A stretch of 64,000 bases of DNA from Camillea tinctor. Taxonomy: Eukaryota; Ascomycota; Sordariomycetes; Xylariales; Xylariaceae. The stretch lies in the NCBI GenBank assembly GCA_022578605.1, contig MU394061.1, forward strand, positions 310,001-374,000, written 5' to 3'. Positions 1 to 10,620 of the stretch are shown one piece after another; position 1 is the stretch's first letter; the number at the start of each line of letters is the position of its first letter. The position numbers and the translations under genes were made by a program. The notes under the pieces are model-generated. The model was not told where the DNA came from and ran no database searches. It saw only the letters and a program-made list of their open reading frames with translations.

Positions 1-67
1 CCGCATGATGAGTCAGCACAGTATATTGCTTATTAGACGGAATAATGGTGCTATACCGGGAGCAGGA

Positions 68-210
68 TGCTGAAATAGATAATAGGGGGTATCTGTCACG
101 GTACAGGTACAAGGTGTATCCGCAGCTACATGTATATAAGGGACAGGTCCTCCCATCATCCAGAGATAGATGTTCACCTGATTAAGCAACCTCATAACCT
201 CAATTCAACA
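68..210 (-). repeat. Dispersed repeat X, copy 1
   Basis: Read on the minus strand, this 143-nt segment matches 39641-39783 (plus strand) without gaps. By eye there are about 15 mismatches, mostly transitions. Both copies begin TGTTGAATTGAGGTTATGAG and contain an ATG-started frame. Here the frame stays open for 60 codons (195 to 13). In the other copy the same frame hits a TGA. The segment lies just downstream of the NLR gene on the same strand. It could be part of a transposon or gene-family relic, or a small secreted-protein gene and its pseudogene; the sequence alone does not decide. Confidence 0.75.
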
Positions 211-298
211 TAGGATAAGAACGGATTGCATCATCGTGCAACGATCAACAAGATCACGCTTTGGTAATTTGTTACAACTGAGTGTCGAACAACCGCGT

Positions 299-406
299 TG
301 TACGATGAGACAAAAGGCTCTCACATTGATCGAGTGGTCATTGTAGGTAGCTCCATTCTATATTATATGGTCACCCTCCAGCGAATCCCTTTCTGAGACG
401 TAACAA
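299..406 (+). repeat. Dispersed repeat Y, copy 1 (spans the NLR stop codon)
   Basis: About 100 nt resembling 38249-38344 and 54519-54612, all in the same orientation. The shared core reads like GAGACCAAAAGGTTCTCACA followed by GAGTGGTCATT, and a second shared block ends in CGTAACAA. In this copy the repeat covers the last codons, stop and 3' flank of the NLR gene. The other copies may therefore be relics of the 3' ends of NLR paralogues, or all three may belong to a mobile repeat. Confidence 0.65.
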
Positions 407-3400
407 GGATCCGTAACAGCCCCCTTATCCCAATACTCAGGCTTTACCAGTTCCGTAGGTGTTGAGATTGCTGAACTGTCGTCAGAAAGAGATTCTGACG
501 AACCTGTATCATCTGCGATCGTATCCTGTTTGTAAGCTACCTCGTAATCCTGAAGGATACGCGGATCCGTAACAGTCCCCTTGAATACGAAGTCAGAGCT
601 TCCGTCATCATCATCATCTCCTGGAAGCTTAATAGATAGTTGGAGGCCTGGTGTATTCTTCAACCTAACACTAACAGCAGGGAAGAGCTTGCCCCGTATC
701 TTATTACTCGAGGCTCGACCTATGAGTTTTGTCCAGTCGTTAGTTTCCCAATGTCACAAAAGCGCCACGGGATAAAGTCTACTTTTAGACGTACCAATAA
801 TTTCTCCATTTTTGACGTAGAAGGCTACCTTTTCCTTGAAGTTAACACCGCACCCAATCGTGTCACCCTCGTCGATTTTGGGGCCATAAAAAGCCCCAGC
901 GCGCCAGCAGTTTTTTGACGTTCTGTCATTGTTGCCGTGGTACCCCCAGGATCCCTCTTTCTGACCGAGCTTAACGTCAAGTGGTGTACTCTCTTCACAG
1001 AAGCCGACGCCGACCTCGCTTTAGAAATGTATGGTTAGGACTACCTAATAATGGACAGACATTGTCTAGGTATTTATGCAGAGAGTATACGTACCGCACA
1101 CTTCCTTTCGTGACTGTAACTTCAAAGTAGTAGGTATTATCACATCTTGGCACCATAGGATGGTCGGCTCGCACGATGCCATACTCGCTCTGTGAATACG
1201 TAGCTTCGCCTATATAGAAATCACCCAATTAACAACAGAGCTAATGACCAGGCGAATGGGTTTACGCTTTACATAGAAGACAATGTCTATACATACAGTT
1301 CATTGTGATGGTTTTGTCATCTAGGCGACGGAGACCAAAAGCCATGTCTACGGGATGCCACCCACTTGGTGCCTTTAAAGTAGGTGGTGTAAGGGGATCT
1401 TGAAACCGGAAGTCAGGTAAATTCCAAAACTCGGAATGATGGTACATATGGTTGGTATAGTCTGCCGTCCAGCCGTCCTGATCTACATGTTGGTCGCAGT
1501 ATCGGGACATCTGGAGCAAACTTAAGGCATTGGTGACAGAACCAGCTGCTATCGCGGCACACATGGCATTCTGATATACATGCAGCGGCACTTTGACAGC
1601 GTTCTGTAGTTTTCCTAGTATATGGTCGAAGATGGGTTGGTTTCGCATGCGCGTCGCCCAGTACAAGGCATCTCGTCCTCGTACGTCTTTTACCAAGAGG
1701 TCAATGTCGCCGTCATTGACGAGAAGCTGGGAAATGGGGTGGTAATCGTAGCTCAGAGCTTCCATGAGCGCTGTAGCTCCCCGGTAGTCCTTCAAATTAA
1801 TGTCAGCCTTGCAACTGAGCAGCTTCTCAACTATATCAATGTTTCCCTGTCTGACGGCCATCATGAGTGGTGTCCGTAGATTAACGTCCTTCTCGTTGAT
1901 TTTGACCTCCGGCTGACCTAATAAGTATGGGATTATACAGACGCTCTTCCACTGGATGGCCTGTGATAAGGCACCTTGTCCTTGGTTGTTTTTCTGTGCG
2001 AGGCTCGCTTTATTCTCCACAAGGATCTCCAAGACGGCTAATCTGCCATTGCGAATGGCGGCTTGTACCGGCGTTTCACTACCGTCAGTCCGACACAAGT
2101 TGATGTCTGCTTTCAATTTCAACAGAATCTTGATGAACTTTAGATTGCCGGATTCAATGGCTGCAAGCAGGGCAGTTCCGTACCTGCCTTGACTGCGTGT
2201 ATCGATCTCGACGTGGTACTCTGGCTTCAGGAGCAAGTTTACAATATCTTGTTGACGACGTCCCAAAGCATACTCCAAAGCGGTACCTTTCGGGCCATTG
2301 CCGTAGTTGATATTCGCACCGGCCTTTAGTAGAGAACTCACGATATTCAGGTTACTCCTTTCTATGGCTGCTAACAATGCGCTGCCGTATACACCCCCGG
2401 TTATATTGACATCAGCACCGCTTTTCAGCAACTTTTCAATTACATTATCTGCTCCTGACTGTGCGGCTGCTTGTAGAGCTGTGGAATACGGAAGCGTTTT
2501 GTTGGTAGCATTGACCTCAGCTCCAGCCTTAATTAGCATTTCAGTTGTTAAGATGCAACCTCTCCAGGAAGCTATCATGAGTGGAGTCCCAAATCTTTTA
2601 GAGTTGGCGTTTGGGTTACCATGTTGGTTGAGAAGGTATTCGACAATCTTTGGTCTGTTGTATACTGCAGCTATATGCAGAGGCGTAGTGCCGTCGTGCA
2701 TCGCGGCGTTGGCATCAATCCCATTCTCTACCAGAAACTGTACCACCGGTAATCGACCATATTCTGCGGCGATATGCAGGGCTGTTTCTCCGCCTTCGAG
2801 TTTCCAATGTAGGTCTGCTCCTGAGCCTAGCAGGGCTTTGATAGTCTCTTCACCCTTCCGATCTCGAGCAGCGAAGAACAATGGAGTATAGCCTCTTTTA
2901 TCGACAGCGTTAGGATTGGCACCCTTCTCGACAAGTATTTTGGTAATTTCGGGGTTGTTGTATGCAGCATGGAGCGGGGTCCATCCATCCCTCGTCCTCT
3001 CCAGCTCGGGGTTGGGCCTGTGTTTGATGAGTTCCTTGACGGATTCGAGGGAACCTTGAAATGCTCGGCGCCATAATGGTGTGAGGCCTTGTTGATCACG
3101 AGCATCAATATTTACTCCTTTTTCTACGAGTGTCTGGATAGCCCCTAGTGCTGCCAGGTGTAGTGGTGTTCCTCCGTCACCTCTTACGGAATTGACGTCT
3201 GCTCCTAATCTAACAAGGAAGTTAATCATTGAGACTGTACCAACGGAAGCTGCTATATGCAGTGCGGTGGTCCGTGAAGCATCTCCTGCATTTAGGTCCC
3301 AGCCATTATCGAGAAGAAAACGAACCAGATCTTCGTGGTTATATTCGACAGCTACATTCAACGCGTTCTTCGAACCTTGGAGTTTGCTTCTGACGGGAAT

Positions 3401-6400
3401 TGAAGATTCCGCCATAAAGAGTGCCTTGGCAGCTTCCAAATGACCAGCTTGTATTGCCCGTGTGAAGGCAGTATAACCCTCGAGGTCTTCAAAATTGATA
3501 ATACGCAGCCCATCTATTTTATCATGTCCTATACGATGCAAAATTTCTCGAATGACATGTGAATGGCCACTGACAGCAGCGATATGGAGAGCTGAGCTTC
3601 CTTTATCCGTTACGCTGTTTAGACTAGCTCCCTCCCTGAGAAGGATACGAACTGTCAGTAGTCTGCCTATTGCCGCCGCTATATGTAGTGTGGTCCAGCT
3701 GGGGTTCACATCTAAAGTGTTCGAGAACCCATGTAACAACTGCCCAAGAATTTTCGGGCATGGCTGCTGGGTAATCAAATGCGGTAAATTTGTGTCATTG
3801 GTGGTTGTATCTTCCAGGAGCGCCTCCACGATGTCTAAAAAGCCGCTCGCTGAAGCAAGGAGCAGCGATGGAGCGCGAACTTGTTGGGAACTCTGTCGTG
3901 GGTATCTGAGCAGTTCGCGGACCACATCAATATGACCGTAGGATGCTGCCAATTGGAGTGGGGAAAGCACATCTTTCGACTCTTCAAGGAGGTATTCCCC
4001 GATCATATCTTCCCTAGTGATACTTTCTCCGACTTCTCTCCCCTTGCTCCCTCTATCCGAAGGCATCTTCCATGCTGTTAACAGCCGCTGCAAGATTACG
4101 AGATGACCTTCTTTGGCTGCTAGATGGATAGGTGATAGGCCCTCCTTTGTAGTAACAAGAAGTCGTATTCCATGATTGAGAAGGATCTCGCAAGTTGAAA
4201 TATGGCCATGTTCGACAGCAAGATGAAGTGCAGTTTCACCAGCTTTGCTCTGTTCCTGGACTGATGCCCCGTGCTCTAGTAGTAGTTCGATAGCGCTATC
4301 AAAACCTCCTCCTGCTGCCATCATCAATGCATTCAAACCCAGACGGTCGACAGCATTTACATCTACCCCAGCTCGAATTAGGGAGTCAAGAAATCTGATC
4401 TGACCTGTTTTTGCCGTGATGTGAAGGGCAGTAAGATTGTTTTCTATGGTCTTGTGGCAATCTCCTTTATTCCAAAAAAGATCCGCTGCAATTCTCTGGT
4501 TTCCGTTTAGGGCTGCCAGGAAAAAAGGAGGTTTGCCACAATGGCCACACTTATTGACCATGTCGGGTTTTGCTGTAACAAGCGTCTCAACAATGCCCTC
4601 GCATCCTTGAGCAGCCGCAAGGCATAGAGCATCATTTGACCATGCTCCTTTATCTAGTAATAGATCAACAATGCATTCATGTCCGTAGCTTGCTGCCAAT
4701 TCAAGGGCTTCCGAGAGTGTTTTATTATAGGATGGGTCTTCTACAAGTTCGAGTTGGTGTATAGCATCAATAGCTATATCGAAGAGCCCGAACCTACTTG
4801 CAATTTTTAGCGGACTGACGATGGCAGGATGACAGGCTGCACGAGAGATAGTGCATTCCTGGTACAACTGAAACCAGGCCTTTGCCTTTCTCTCCACCCC
4901 AAAAATCTCGAACATTCGTTTCCTGAGACGGGAAGTGTCCCCTCTGACTTTTTTGAACTGTTCTGGCCAGTTCACGACGACATAACGGAGAAGGCCAAAT
5001 ACGGAACCCTCAAAGAGCGTGCTGATAATGCCATCATGCCATGAAGCGTCTTTGGTTGCAGAAGACATGTGTTCCAAAACAAGATCGAGGTAATCAAGGC
5101 ACAGAGAGGTCACAATACTCTCCGAGTCTTCACCAGTCTGTTTCCATTGTTTATCAAGAGTGCGGTAAAGACTACTGTGAACAGGGTATACCAGCAGCCC
5201 AGATATCCTGATTAATGTGCCGTTGATTTTTCGAAGGTCATGCGTAATACGCATAGGCAAGTTGGCTTTTAAGCTGTCCATTGACGCTGGTTTCGCGGTT
5301 TCAAGAGCTGTAACAACAGATAGTTCCTGTAGGGTCAAAGGCCGAACACAATACCGGATCCATCGCATTAATGACAATAGTGGAATAGAGCATTCCCTTT
5401 GGCAGTATTCTAGGGTCATTCTGTATGTTTCATCGAGTGTGGATGGTAACTTATCCACTAATTGAACTACGGCGCTCTCGGAGGAGGGTAGTTTGGTCGA
5501 TGCCATAAGTATTGTAGCGAGCGAGGCTTGGAAAAGGGTTGATGAACCATCGCATATCTCCTTGAAAACATTATCTTTGCAACCCCTCCATTCTGGGCGC
5601 AACTGTGATAGCCTTTCTACTCTTAGCTTAACAAGCTGAGCAACAGACTCGGTACATGAAGCTTCAGCAGAGAGGTCAATTGTGCGATAAGTTTCTGGTG
5701 CATTTTGGAGCTCCGTCTCCCAAGGAGTTCTACCTAGTATTGCGAATTTAATCGCACCGCGGAATAGGGGCAGACGTGTATTTATGAAGTTAGCTATGGT
5801 ATATAGAGGGGGAAATGCACATTCCTCAACCTTGTGGATGATACAAAACACAGGAATGGGAGGGAATCTCTTGATAAGAGAGTGAAGAATGGTGCTTAAG
5901 ACTTCGTAACTAGAAATATTATACTCCTCAATCCAAGAGGCGATGGTCGATATCATGTGGAACATTTCAGGCCGACTTAGGATGATCTGGCGAATCAGTG
6001 ATACATAGAACGCTATGATTGATTGCATTCTGGAGTCCTTTTTGCTAAAGGAGAAACTGATCACTACAGAGTCCGGGATTTGCTGAAGACTCAAAATCAG
6101 CTGAGATAATATAGCAGTGTTGCCGAGCTTGCACTTTCCATAAAGGTATAAGATGTTGGGCGCTTTCTCTTCCATACTTTGCCACTGACGATAAGAAGGA
6201 TGGTGCTCGATACATTTCAATGCGCCAGGAAATGACATGCTCAAGCGTAACTGGTAGTTGCCAGGGGACACTTTGGAAAGGAATCGCAAGAAGCAGTGAA
6301 GCTTCTTTGTAATGGCTAAACATTGGATTGTGAGTACTTATATGGTATTTGATCAGAAGATTTATGGATGATTAAAAACACACAAAAAAAGGGGGCAGGA

Positions 6401-7508
6401 AGGAGGAGTGGGTGTGAGTTGTCATAGCAAAGAAAGCAGGATGATATTGTGACACTTACGTCTCCAGGCTCTCTCAACAACTTGGCTGATGCGGGCGAAA
6501 ATTATGTCTGTCTGATCTAAGGGAAAGTCCCATAGCCCCGTCACATTGATTGAAGAACCGGAAGCCGAGTCCTTGGTGATCGGAAACTCGCTGCCCTCGT
6601 AGTGCTATTCAAAATAATGAATTAAATAACATTTTAAACTCTATTAGGGCCAAGCTAGGTCTTACAGCTTTAGAAAGTATCGTATTTTCATTCCCCCTCC
6701 CTTTGATTTCCATAGTCTCAAAGTGCCTGTGGATGTTCGAAAAATCATGTGAAAGCTCGACTAGTTCTGAAGGAAGCTTTTGGAGTAATTTGAAATATGA
6801 ATAGGGGCCTGGCTGGAGGGTAGATAAGAGTCGGAAAAGTCCGTATTCGTAATCGGTTTTGTTTGTCACGATGTCGGGCGTATCGTAGAGTATCTGAATA
6901 CAAAACAGGTTAGCTAAGCTATGATCATCGTAGCATTCAGTGACTCTTACCAGAATTGCCGTATCATCAATGATGTAGCTAAATCGCATATCCTGTGAAG
7001 CGAGTACTAGTGCCTATGACGTTGAGTTTATTTACATTTTGGGATTGCTTTTTATATAGATTAGGTGTTCATATCATTCTTACCTGCTTTACAAGGGCAC
7101 CACCAAGCTCATGGCAAAGGAAAGCACAAGGTAGATATCCCCATGATTCTTTCTTGGATGCTCCCTCCAATAATATTAGCCCGAGCATGGATTATACTAG
7201 GTTAGTTGAATGGTTTTGATGAACTTACCCAATGCCTCCTGTCAGATCCAATAGCATGGAGGAGGGCTTGAGCTCTCTCGATGAATCCACGGTTATCCCA
7301 GTCAATGTCCTCATCGAAAAAAGCGAAGTCCGTTATTATGGCGTTTGGCAACCGAGTCGACCACAATTTGCGCGTCTCCTCTCGCAAGCACGATTCGTCC
7401 GTGATGCCGTGAGCAAGCACAAGCCTAGAAGTCAAGTGTTAGGTTAGCCCTTCCATTCATTTTGTAACTCATCCCTTACTGGAAAGGTCTATCGTAGAAT
7501 AACTTCAT
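358..7508 (-). CDS. NLR-like receptor: hydrolase-like, NACHT-like, ankyrin array, SPRY
   Basis: Ten-exon model: complement(358-719, 795-1018, 1095-1209, 1297-6315, 6460-6604, 6666-6893, 6951-7013, 7084-7164, 7229-7424, 7480-7508). All junction phases agree and give about 2,153 aa. Residues 1-200 resemble the alpha/beta-hydrolase (SesB-like) N-terminal domain of fungal NLRs, but the nucleophile motif reads H-E-L-G-G at 93-97 instead of H-S-L-G-G. A NACHT-like NTPase core follows; its P-loop (307-314) reads GKCKLGNT, with Asn for the Walker A Lys, and its Walker B region (404-413) reads FCIIHKVEEC rather than a D-A-L-D-E-C type. Ankyrin repeats run from about 750 to 1855. Residues 1921-2070 form a SPRY domain with the usual W-G-Y-H-G, G-D-T-I-G-C-G-V-N-F and F-Y-x-K-N-G blocks, built by splicing across three introns. 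An acidic tail with two V-T-D-P units ends the protein. The likely role is non-self recognition or heterokaryon-type immunity, by family analogy. The acceptor near 7164 could instead be near 7152. Confidence 0.85.
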
Positions 7509-8191
7509 GATGACCGACGAGTAATTTGATTGATGATGAAGAGTTTCTGGGTGTATCTCTTCTAATCTAGGTATTGTTGCTTTGCATAGAATACCAGGAC
7601 ACCGGTCTTCCAGAGTAGGATGCCTATTCTCCCAGCCCCGGCTATTTTGCAAAGTTTAGGGTTTGAACTACACCCTTTGTCACAAGGGACCAAAGTAAGT
7701 GCTTAGGTGGCCAATACATTGTTGTACGAAGACGAAGAATCTAGACCACAACTACCGATGTCACTGTTACCTATATACAGAAACCTTCTTTGTCTCTCCC
7801 TAACCCCTGACAGTGAATAAGTTAGACCTGGTATGTGTTTGAGTCTACCATACTAAAATTTCAGCTCATTCTCAACACAAGCTCTTACAATTCTCATATG
7901 GTAGGTAGACGACTCTGATGCCAGAAGATACCTAACAGTTCGGCAGTCCTGGAATTTCTATCGCCTAAACAAGAGGTCCTGTTGACATAGACCATGAATT
8001 CATGTTGAATTAGCTCTATGCATAACTAGAATATAGAGATGGGGTGGTTTTTCTTTTTGCTCTAGGTTGTGGAATGTGCGCAAGATAGCAAACATGTTCA
8101 TGCAGCTCGCCATAAATTTTGAAGATCAACGTACTGACTAAAAAACAGGCTGCTTGGGAAAGAACTAAACTATGTCAAAGGTAGTGAGAAG
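7509..8191. other. Intergenic, upstream of the NLR gene
   Basis: This is the 5' flank of the minus-strand NLR gene. I see no convincing ORF, RNA gene or clear repeat. Further 5' exons of the NLR cannot be excluded, but the ATG at 7508 gives a natural start just before the hydrolase-like beta strand. Confidence 0.5.
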
Positions 8192-8410
8192 ATGCGCAGC
8201 CTCTTCCATACCCTAGCTCTGAATCAGAAGTTCCTCAAGGTTGAGGATTTCTTCGAGACGCGGTTTAAGCAGAATCTCACACAGCCTGAGAACCCAGAGC
8301 CTTCAAGCTCGAGGCCGTCCCAAGTATACGATCTATCAACAATGGAGTGGGATGAAAATTGCAATCAGGCGCTCAGAAGATTGATGGATCAAATTAAACC
8401 ACCTTTTTGA
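8192..8410 (+). CDS. Short hypothetical ORF or terminal exon (72 aa)
   Basis: An ATG-started frame of 72 codons ending in TGA. The product is polar and weakly amphipathic, with Phe-rich and charged segments, a P-E-P-S-S-S linker near residue 33, and the ending M-D-Q-I-K-P-P-F. I do not recognise the family. It is divergent from the NLR gene and lies in otherwise empty sequence. Its amino-acid composition looks more coding-like than that of most short frames here, so it may be a small gene or the last exon of a decayed one. No TATA box or splice acceptor clearly belongs to it. Confidence 0.25.
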   Translation: MRSLFHTLALNQKFLKVEDFFETRFKQNLTQPENPEPSSSRPSQVYDLSTMEWDENCNQALRRLMDQIKPPF

Positions 8411-8876
8411 AGATTGAGTTGAGGAACATTGATGCCCTGGAAGAGATTGTAACTTGTTGTTCAATGTGTATTAGTAACATCAATTAGTCGAATTACAAAT
8501 TCATGTCGGCGCTTTCGTGAATCTCCACGTCAGCCGTTGATAGTAACAGCTAGTGATATAATCTAGACCCTTATCCCTGGCCTCTGGGTAGCAAGAAAAC
8601 TAAAATGCCCACCTTTTGACGAGGAGGCACAACGAGTGAAAATGAGGGTTATTGTGTCGATTTTCTTTTCTAGAGATTCGCGCCCATGATAGAAAAGCAA
8701 ACCTATACTATTATGTAGCCCGAGTATTTTTTAAACCCGCTCATACAGGCTTATAAAATCTTGTTCATTAAAAAATATCGCGTATAAGGGCATTCCCATG
8801 AGTTTAGGTACACACGATGGTAATCACGTGACCTGGTAATATTGATATCAAGCAGCCAGAGCCCCACTATTTTGTG
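8411..8876. other. Intergenic, possible LTR-like sequence at the right end
   Basis: No ORF is supported. The right end, from about 8820, carries an E-box CACGTG (8825-8830) and leads into a TATA box with a CT-rich start region. That layout recalls either a compact fungal promoter or the U3-R part of a solo LTR. Without a second copy or flanking target duplication, an LTR call is not justified. Confidence 0.35.
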
Positions 8877-8884
8877 TATATAAG
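8877..8884 (+). promoter_or_regulatory. TATA box for the small gene at 8954
   Basis: TATATAAG lies about 70 nt upstream of an ATG at 8954. It is followed by a pyrimidine-rich stretch, and an E-box lies about 50 nt upstream. Confidence 0.45.
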
Positions 8885-8953
8885 GGAGCCCGTCTCCCCT
8901 CTGCTTCGCAGATCGATTGTTGAAGAATCAATCTCTTATGTGCTTCCAAAACA

Positions 8954-9234
8954 ATGCCGTATGTAAAAGCGCTAAGAAAGAAACTGTCACCTGTTGCTAG
9001 AAAACGCCAATATGTAAAAGGTAGGTAAGTACATTATGATTTTATATTTTTGATGTATATTTCGAAGGGTAATATATGTAACTGCAGTCTAAGTTCCTCG
9101 CATATCAACGTGTTAGTTCCTAAATCTTACGACTCGTTGATGTAGGTGGGGTCGTCGGAAACGGAGGAACTGTTATTTCAACATACCTTACTATTTTGGG
9201 CACACGAACCAGCCATTCCTGCCGAATGGAATGA
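8954..9234 (+). CDS. Candidate two-exon small basic protein (51 aa)
   Basis: The model is join(8954-9020, 9146-9234). Exon 1 is strongly basic (K-A-L-R-K-K, A-R-K-R) and ends at a GTAGGT donor in phase 1. An acceptor after GATGTAG at 9145 restores the frame and gives a glycine-rich segment (G-G-V-V-G-N-G-G-T-V) and a TGA at 9232. The TATA box at 8877 sits at a suitable distance. Without splicing, the frame stops two codons after the donor. I do not recognise the family. It may be a genuine small gene, or a chance frame next to a promoter or LTR remnant. RNA evidence for the 125-nt intron would decide. Confidence 0.3.
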
Positions 9235-10068
9235 AGTGAGTCGTGACCACCAACAGTGTTGTCGGCAATCCGGAGTGGCCAATGTGATCTAAGTGTGTAG
9301 TTAAGTCAGCAATACTTCCTATGATCACGCACTCACCAGCTATTAATCTAAGGCTTTATTTCTCTTTTGAAATCAATAGCAAAGGTCCCTGGGATCCCTC
9401 TGACGAGCATATACTGAAGATAGGGTTAGGGTTAGAAGATACTCTGAATTCATCTCGAATCACTGTGACCCTAAAGTCAAGACAACCCAGTGCGTGACCT
9501 ACCTGGATCCATATCTAGGAGGTCTCGTCACACTATGCACTCGCTTGGTCCCTCGTGACAACATATGAGCAAAGGCACGTATGACTCTGTAGAGGTGCGG
9601 GGACCAGGGGTGGTACTGGAAAATACCGTAAAAGATCACAGTTTACGTGGAAGTCTCATATATAGTAGATCAGCGGGCCCAACACAAACACATTCCGAAA
9701 CTCTACTCTTGGAGGTACACATTAAATCGTAGTAGTGAAACTCTCTCGTACCTAGAACTTATGAGTCAAGTATTATTGATAACTTAGTAAATAGCTGCAG
9801 TACTAGACCAAGAGAGAGAGATGCTGTTAGATCTATGTACTAGTACCATTCAAGCATCTATATCATATTTACATTAAGTTAAGCAGGAGGAAAATATCGA
9901 AACACTTGAATAACGTCTGTCCACCCTCGTATATGGTCGTCTACATATACAAAACTCCTACTTCATGACTCATTATCCTCTGTACCATGGTCACCATGGT
10001 TTGCTTTATTCCGGCCCTATGGGCCCCCAGCTCGAAGTCGAGCAGTGTAACAGCGCGCGAAACCCCCT
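9235..10068. other. Intergenic, non-coding
   Basis: No ORF is supported. It contains the telomere-like motif at 9421-9435 and a near-palindrome around 9986-10002, where the unit ACCATGGT occurs twice. Confidence 0.5.
9421..9435 (+). repeat. Short interstitial telomere-like repeat
   Basis: The sequence TAGGGTTAGGGTTAG holds about two and a half units of the fungal telomere repeat TTAGGG inside non-coding DNA. It is short enough to occur by chance, but it lies in a gene-sparse stretch. Confidence 0.5.
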
Positions 10069-10620
10069 TTAATGTACAGCCACCGAGCTACGAGCAGACA
10101 TGACACTAGAAGCCTTCATGCCATAAGTGCTAAAGTCACACGAGAGGCAAGATTCGGGTGCGACATTTTGGCGCTCAGCGCACCAAGTTCGAGACTTGAT
10201 ATTAAGGAAACTCCAGATTTCGTCACTGGTGAAAATCGTCTCGTTTCCCTGCCCAGCGCTTTCGTCCCGATACGTATCGTCGATGCTGAGCTGTAGGAAG
10301 TTTCTCTCTAGCATACCAAGGTTCTCTGCGAATAGCTCTTTGTCGTGCCTGGGCGTAGAGGGTCCCTCCATGATGACGGTGTCGTTGTCGCTGTCATCGC
10401 ACTCTTGGGCCTCGTCGGTATTCCCCATGGGCATGTCGATGTTGGGGATTGTGGGCATCCGAGGGCTAATATCGCCCGTGCTGAGGTCGTCCAGGTCTAT
10501 ATCCGCATCGTCTTCACTAGGTGGGTTTTCCTTCAGGTGGTTCCTGGCTGTAGGGAAGTGGGACAGGAGGAGTTGATCCTCCGTTAGGTTGCTTTTTTGG
10601 AGGTCTGACTGGTTCGGCAT
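10069..10620 (-). CDS. Acidic hypothetical protein (183 aa)
   Basis: I start the frame at the ATG at 10620 (M-P-N-Q-S-D). The frame also opens 51 codons upstream at 10773, but that extension looks like 5' leader. The protein is hydrophilic and rich in Asp, Glu and Ser, with low-complexity acidic runs near residues 34-50 and 70-85 (D-D-A-D-I-D-L-D-D; E-C-D-D-S-D-N-D), and a more ordered stretch around E-I-W-S-F-L. I see no signal peptide, membrane segment or known domain. The last 30 codons, with several Cys and Ser, could include an unspliced intron. Function is unknown; a disordered nuclear or regulatory protein would fit the composition, but that is inference. Confidence 0.45.
   Translation of the reverse strand: MPNQSDLQKSNLTEDQLLLSHFPTARNHLKENPPSEDDADIDLDDLSTGDISPRMPTIPNIDMPMGNTDEAQECDDSDNDTVIMEGPSTPRHDKELFAENLGMLERNFLQLSIDDTYRDESAGQGNETIFTSDEIWSFLNIKSRTWCAERQNVAPESCLSCDFSTYGMKASSVMSARSSVAVH

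Noticed and set aside
2307..2891. Plus-strand frame of 194 aa inside the ankyrin region
   Set aside because: It is the antisense of regular ankyrin repeats and has repetitive shadow composition.
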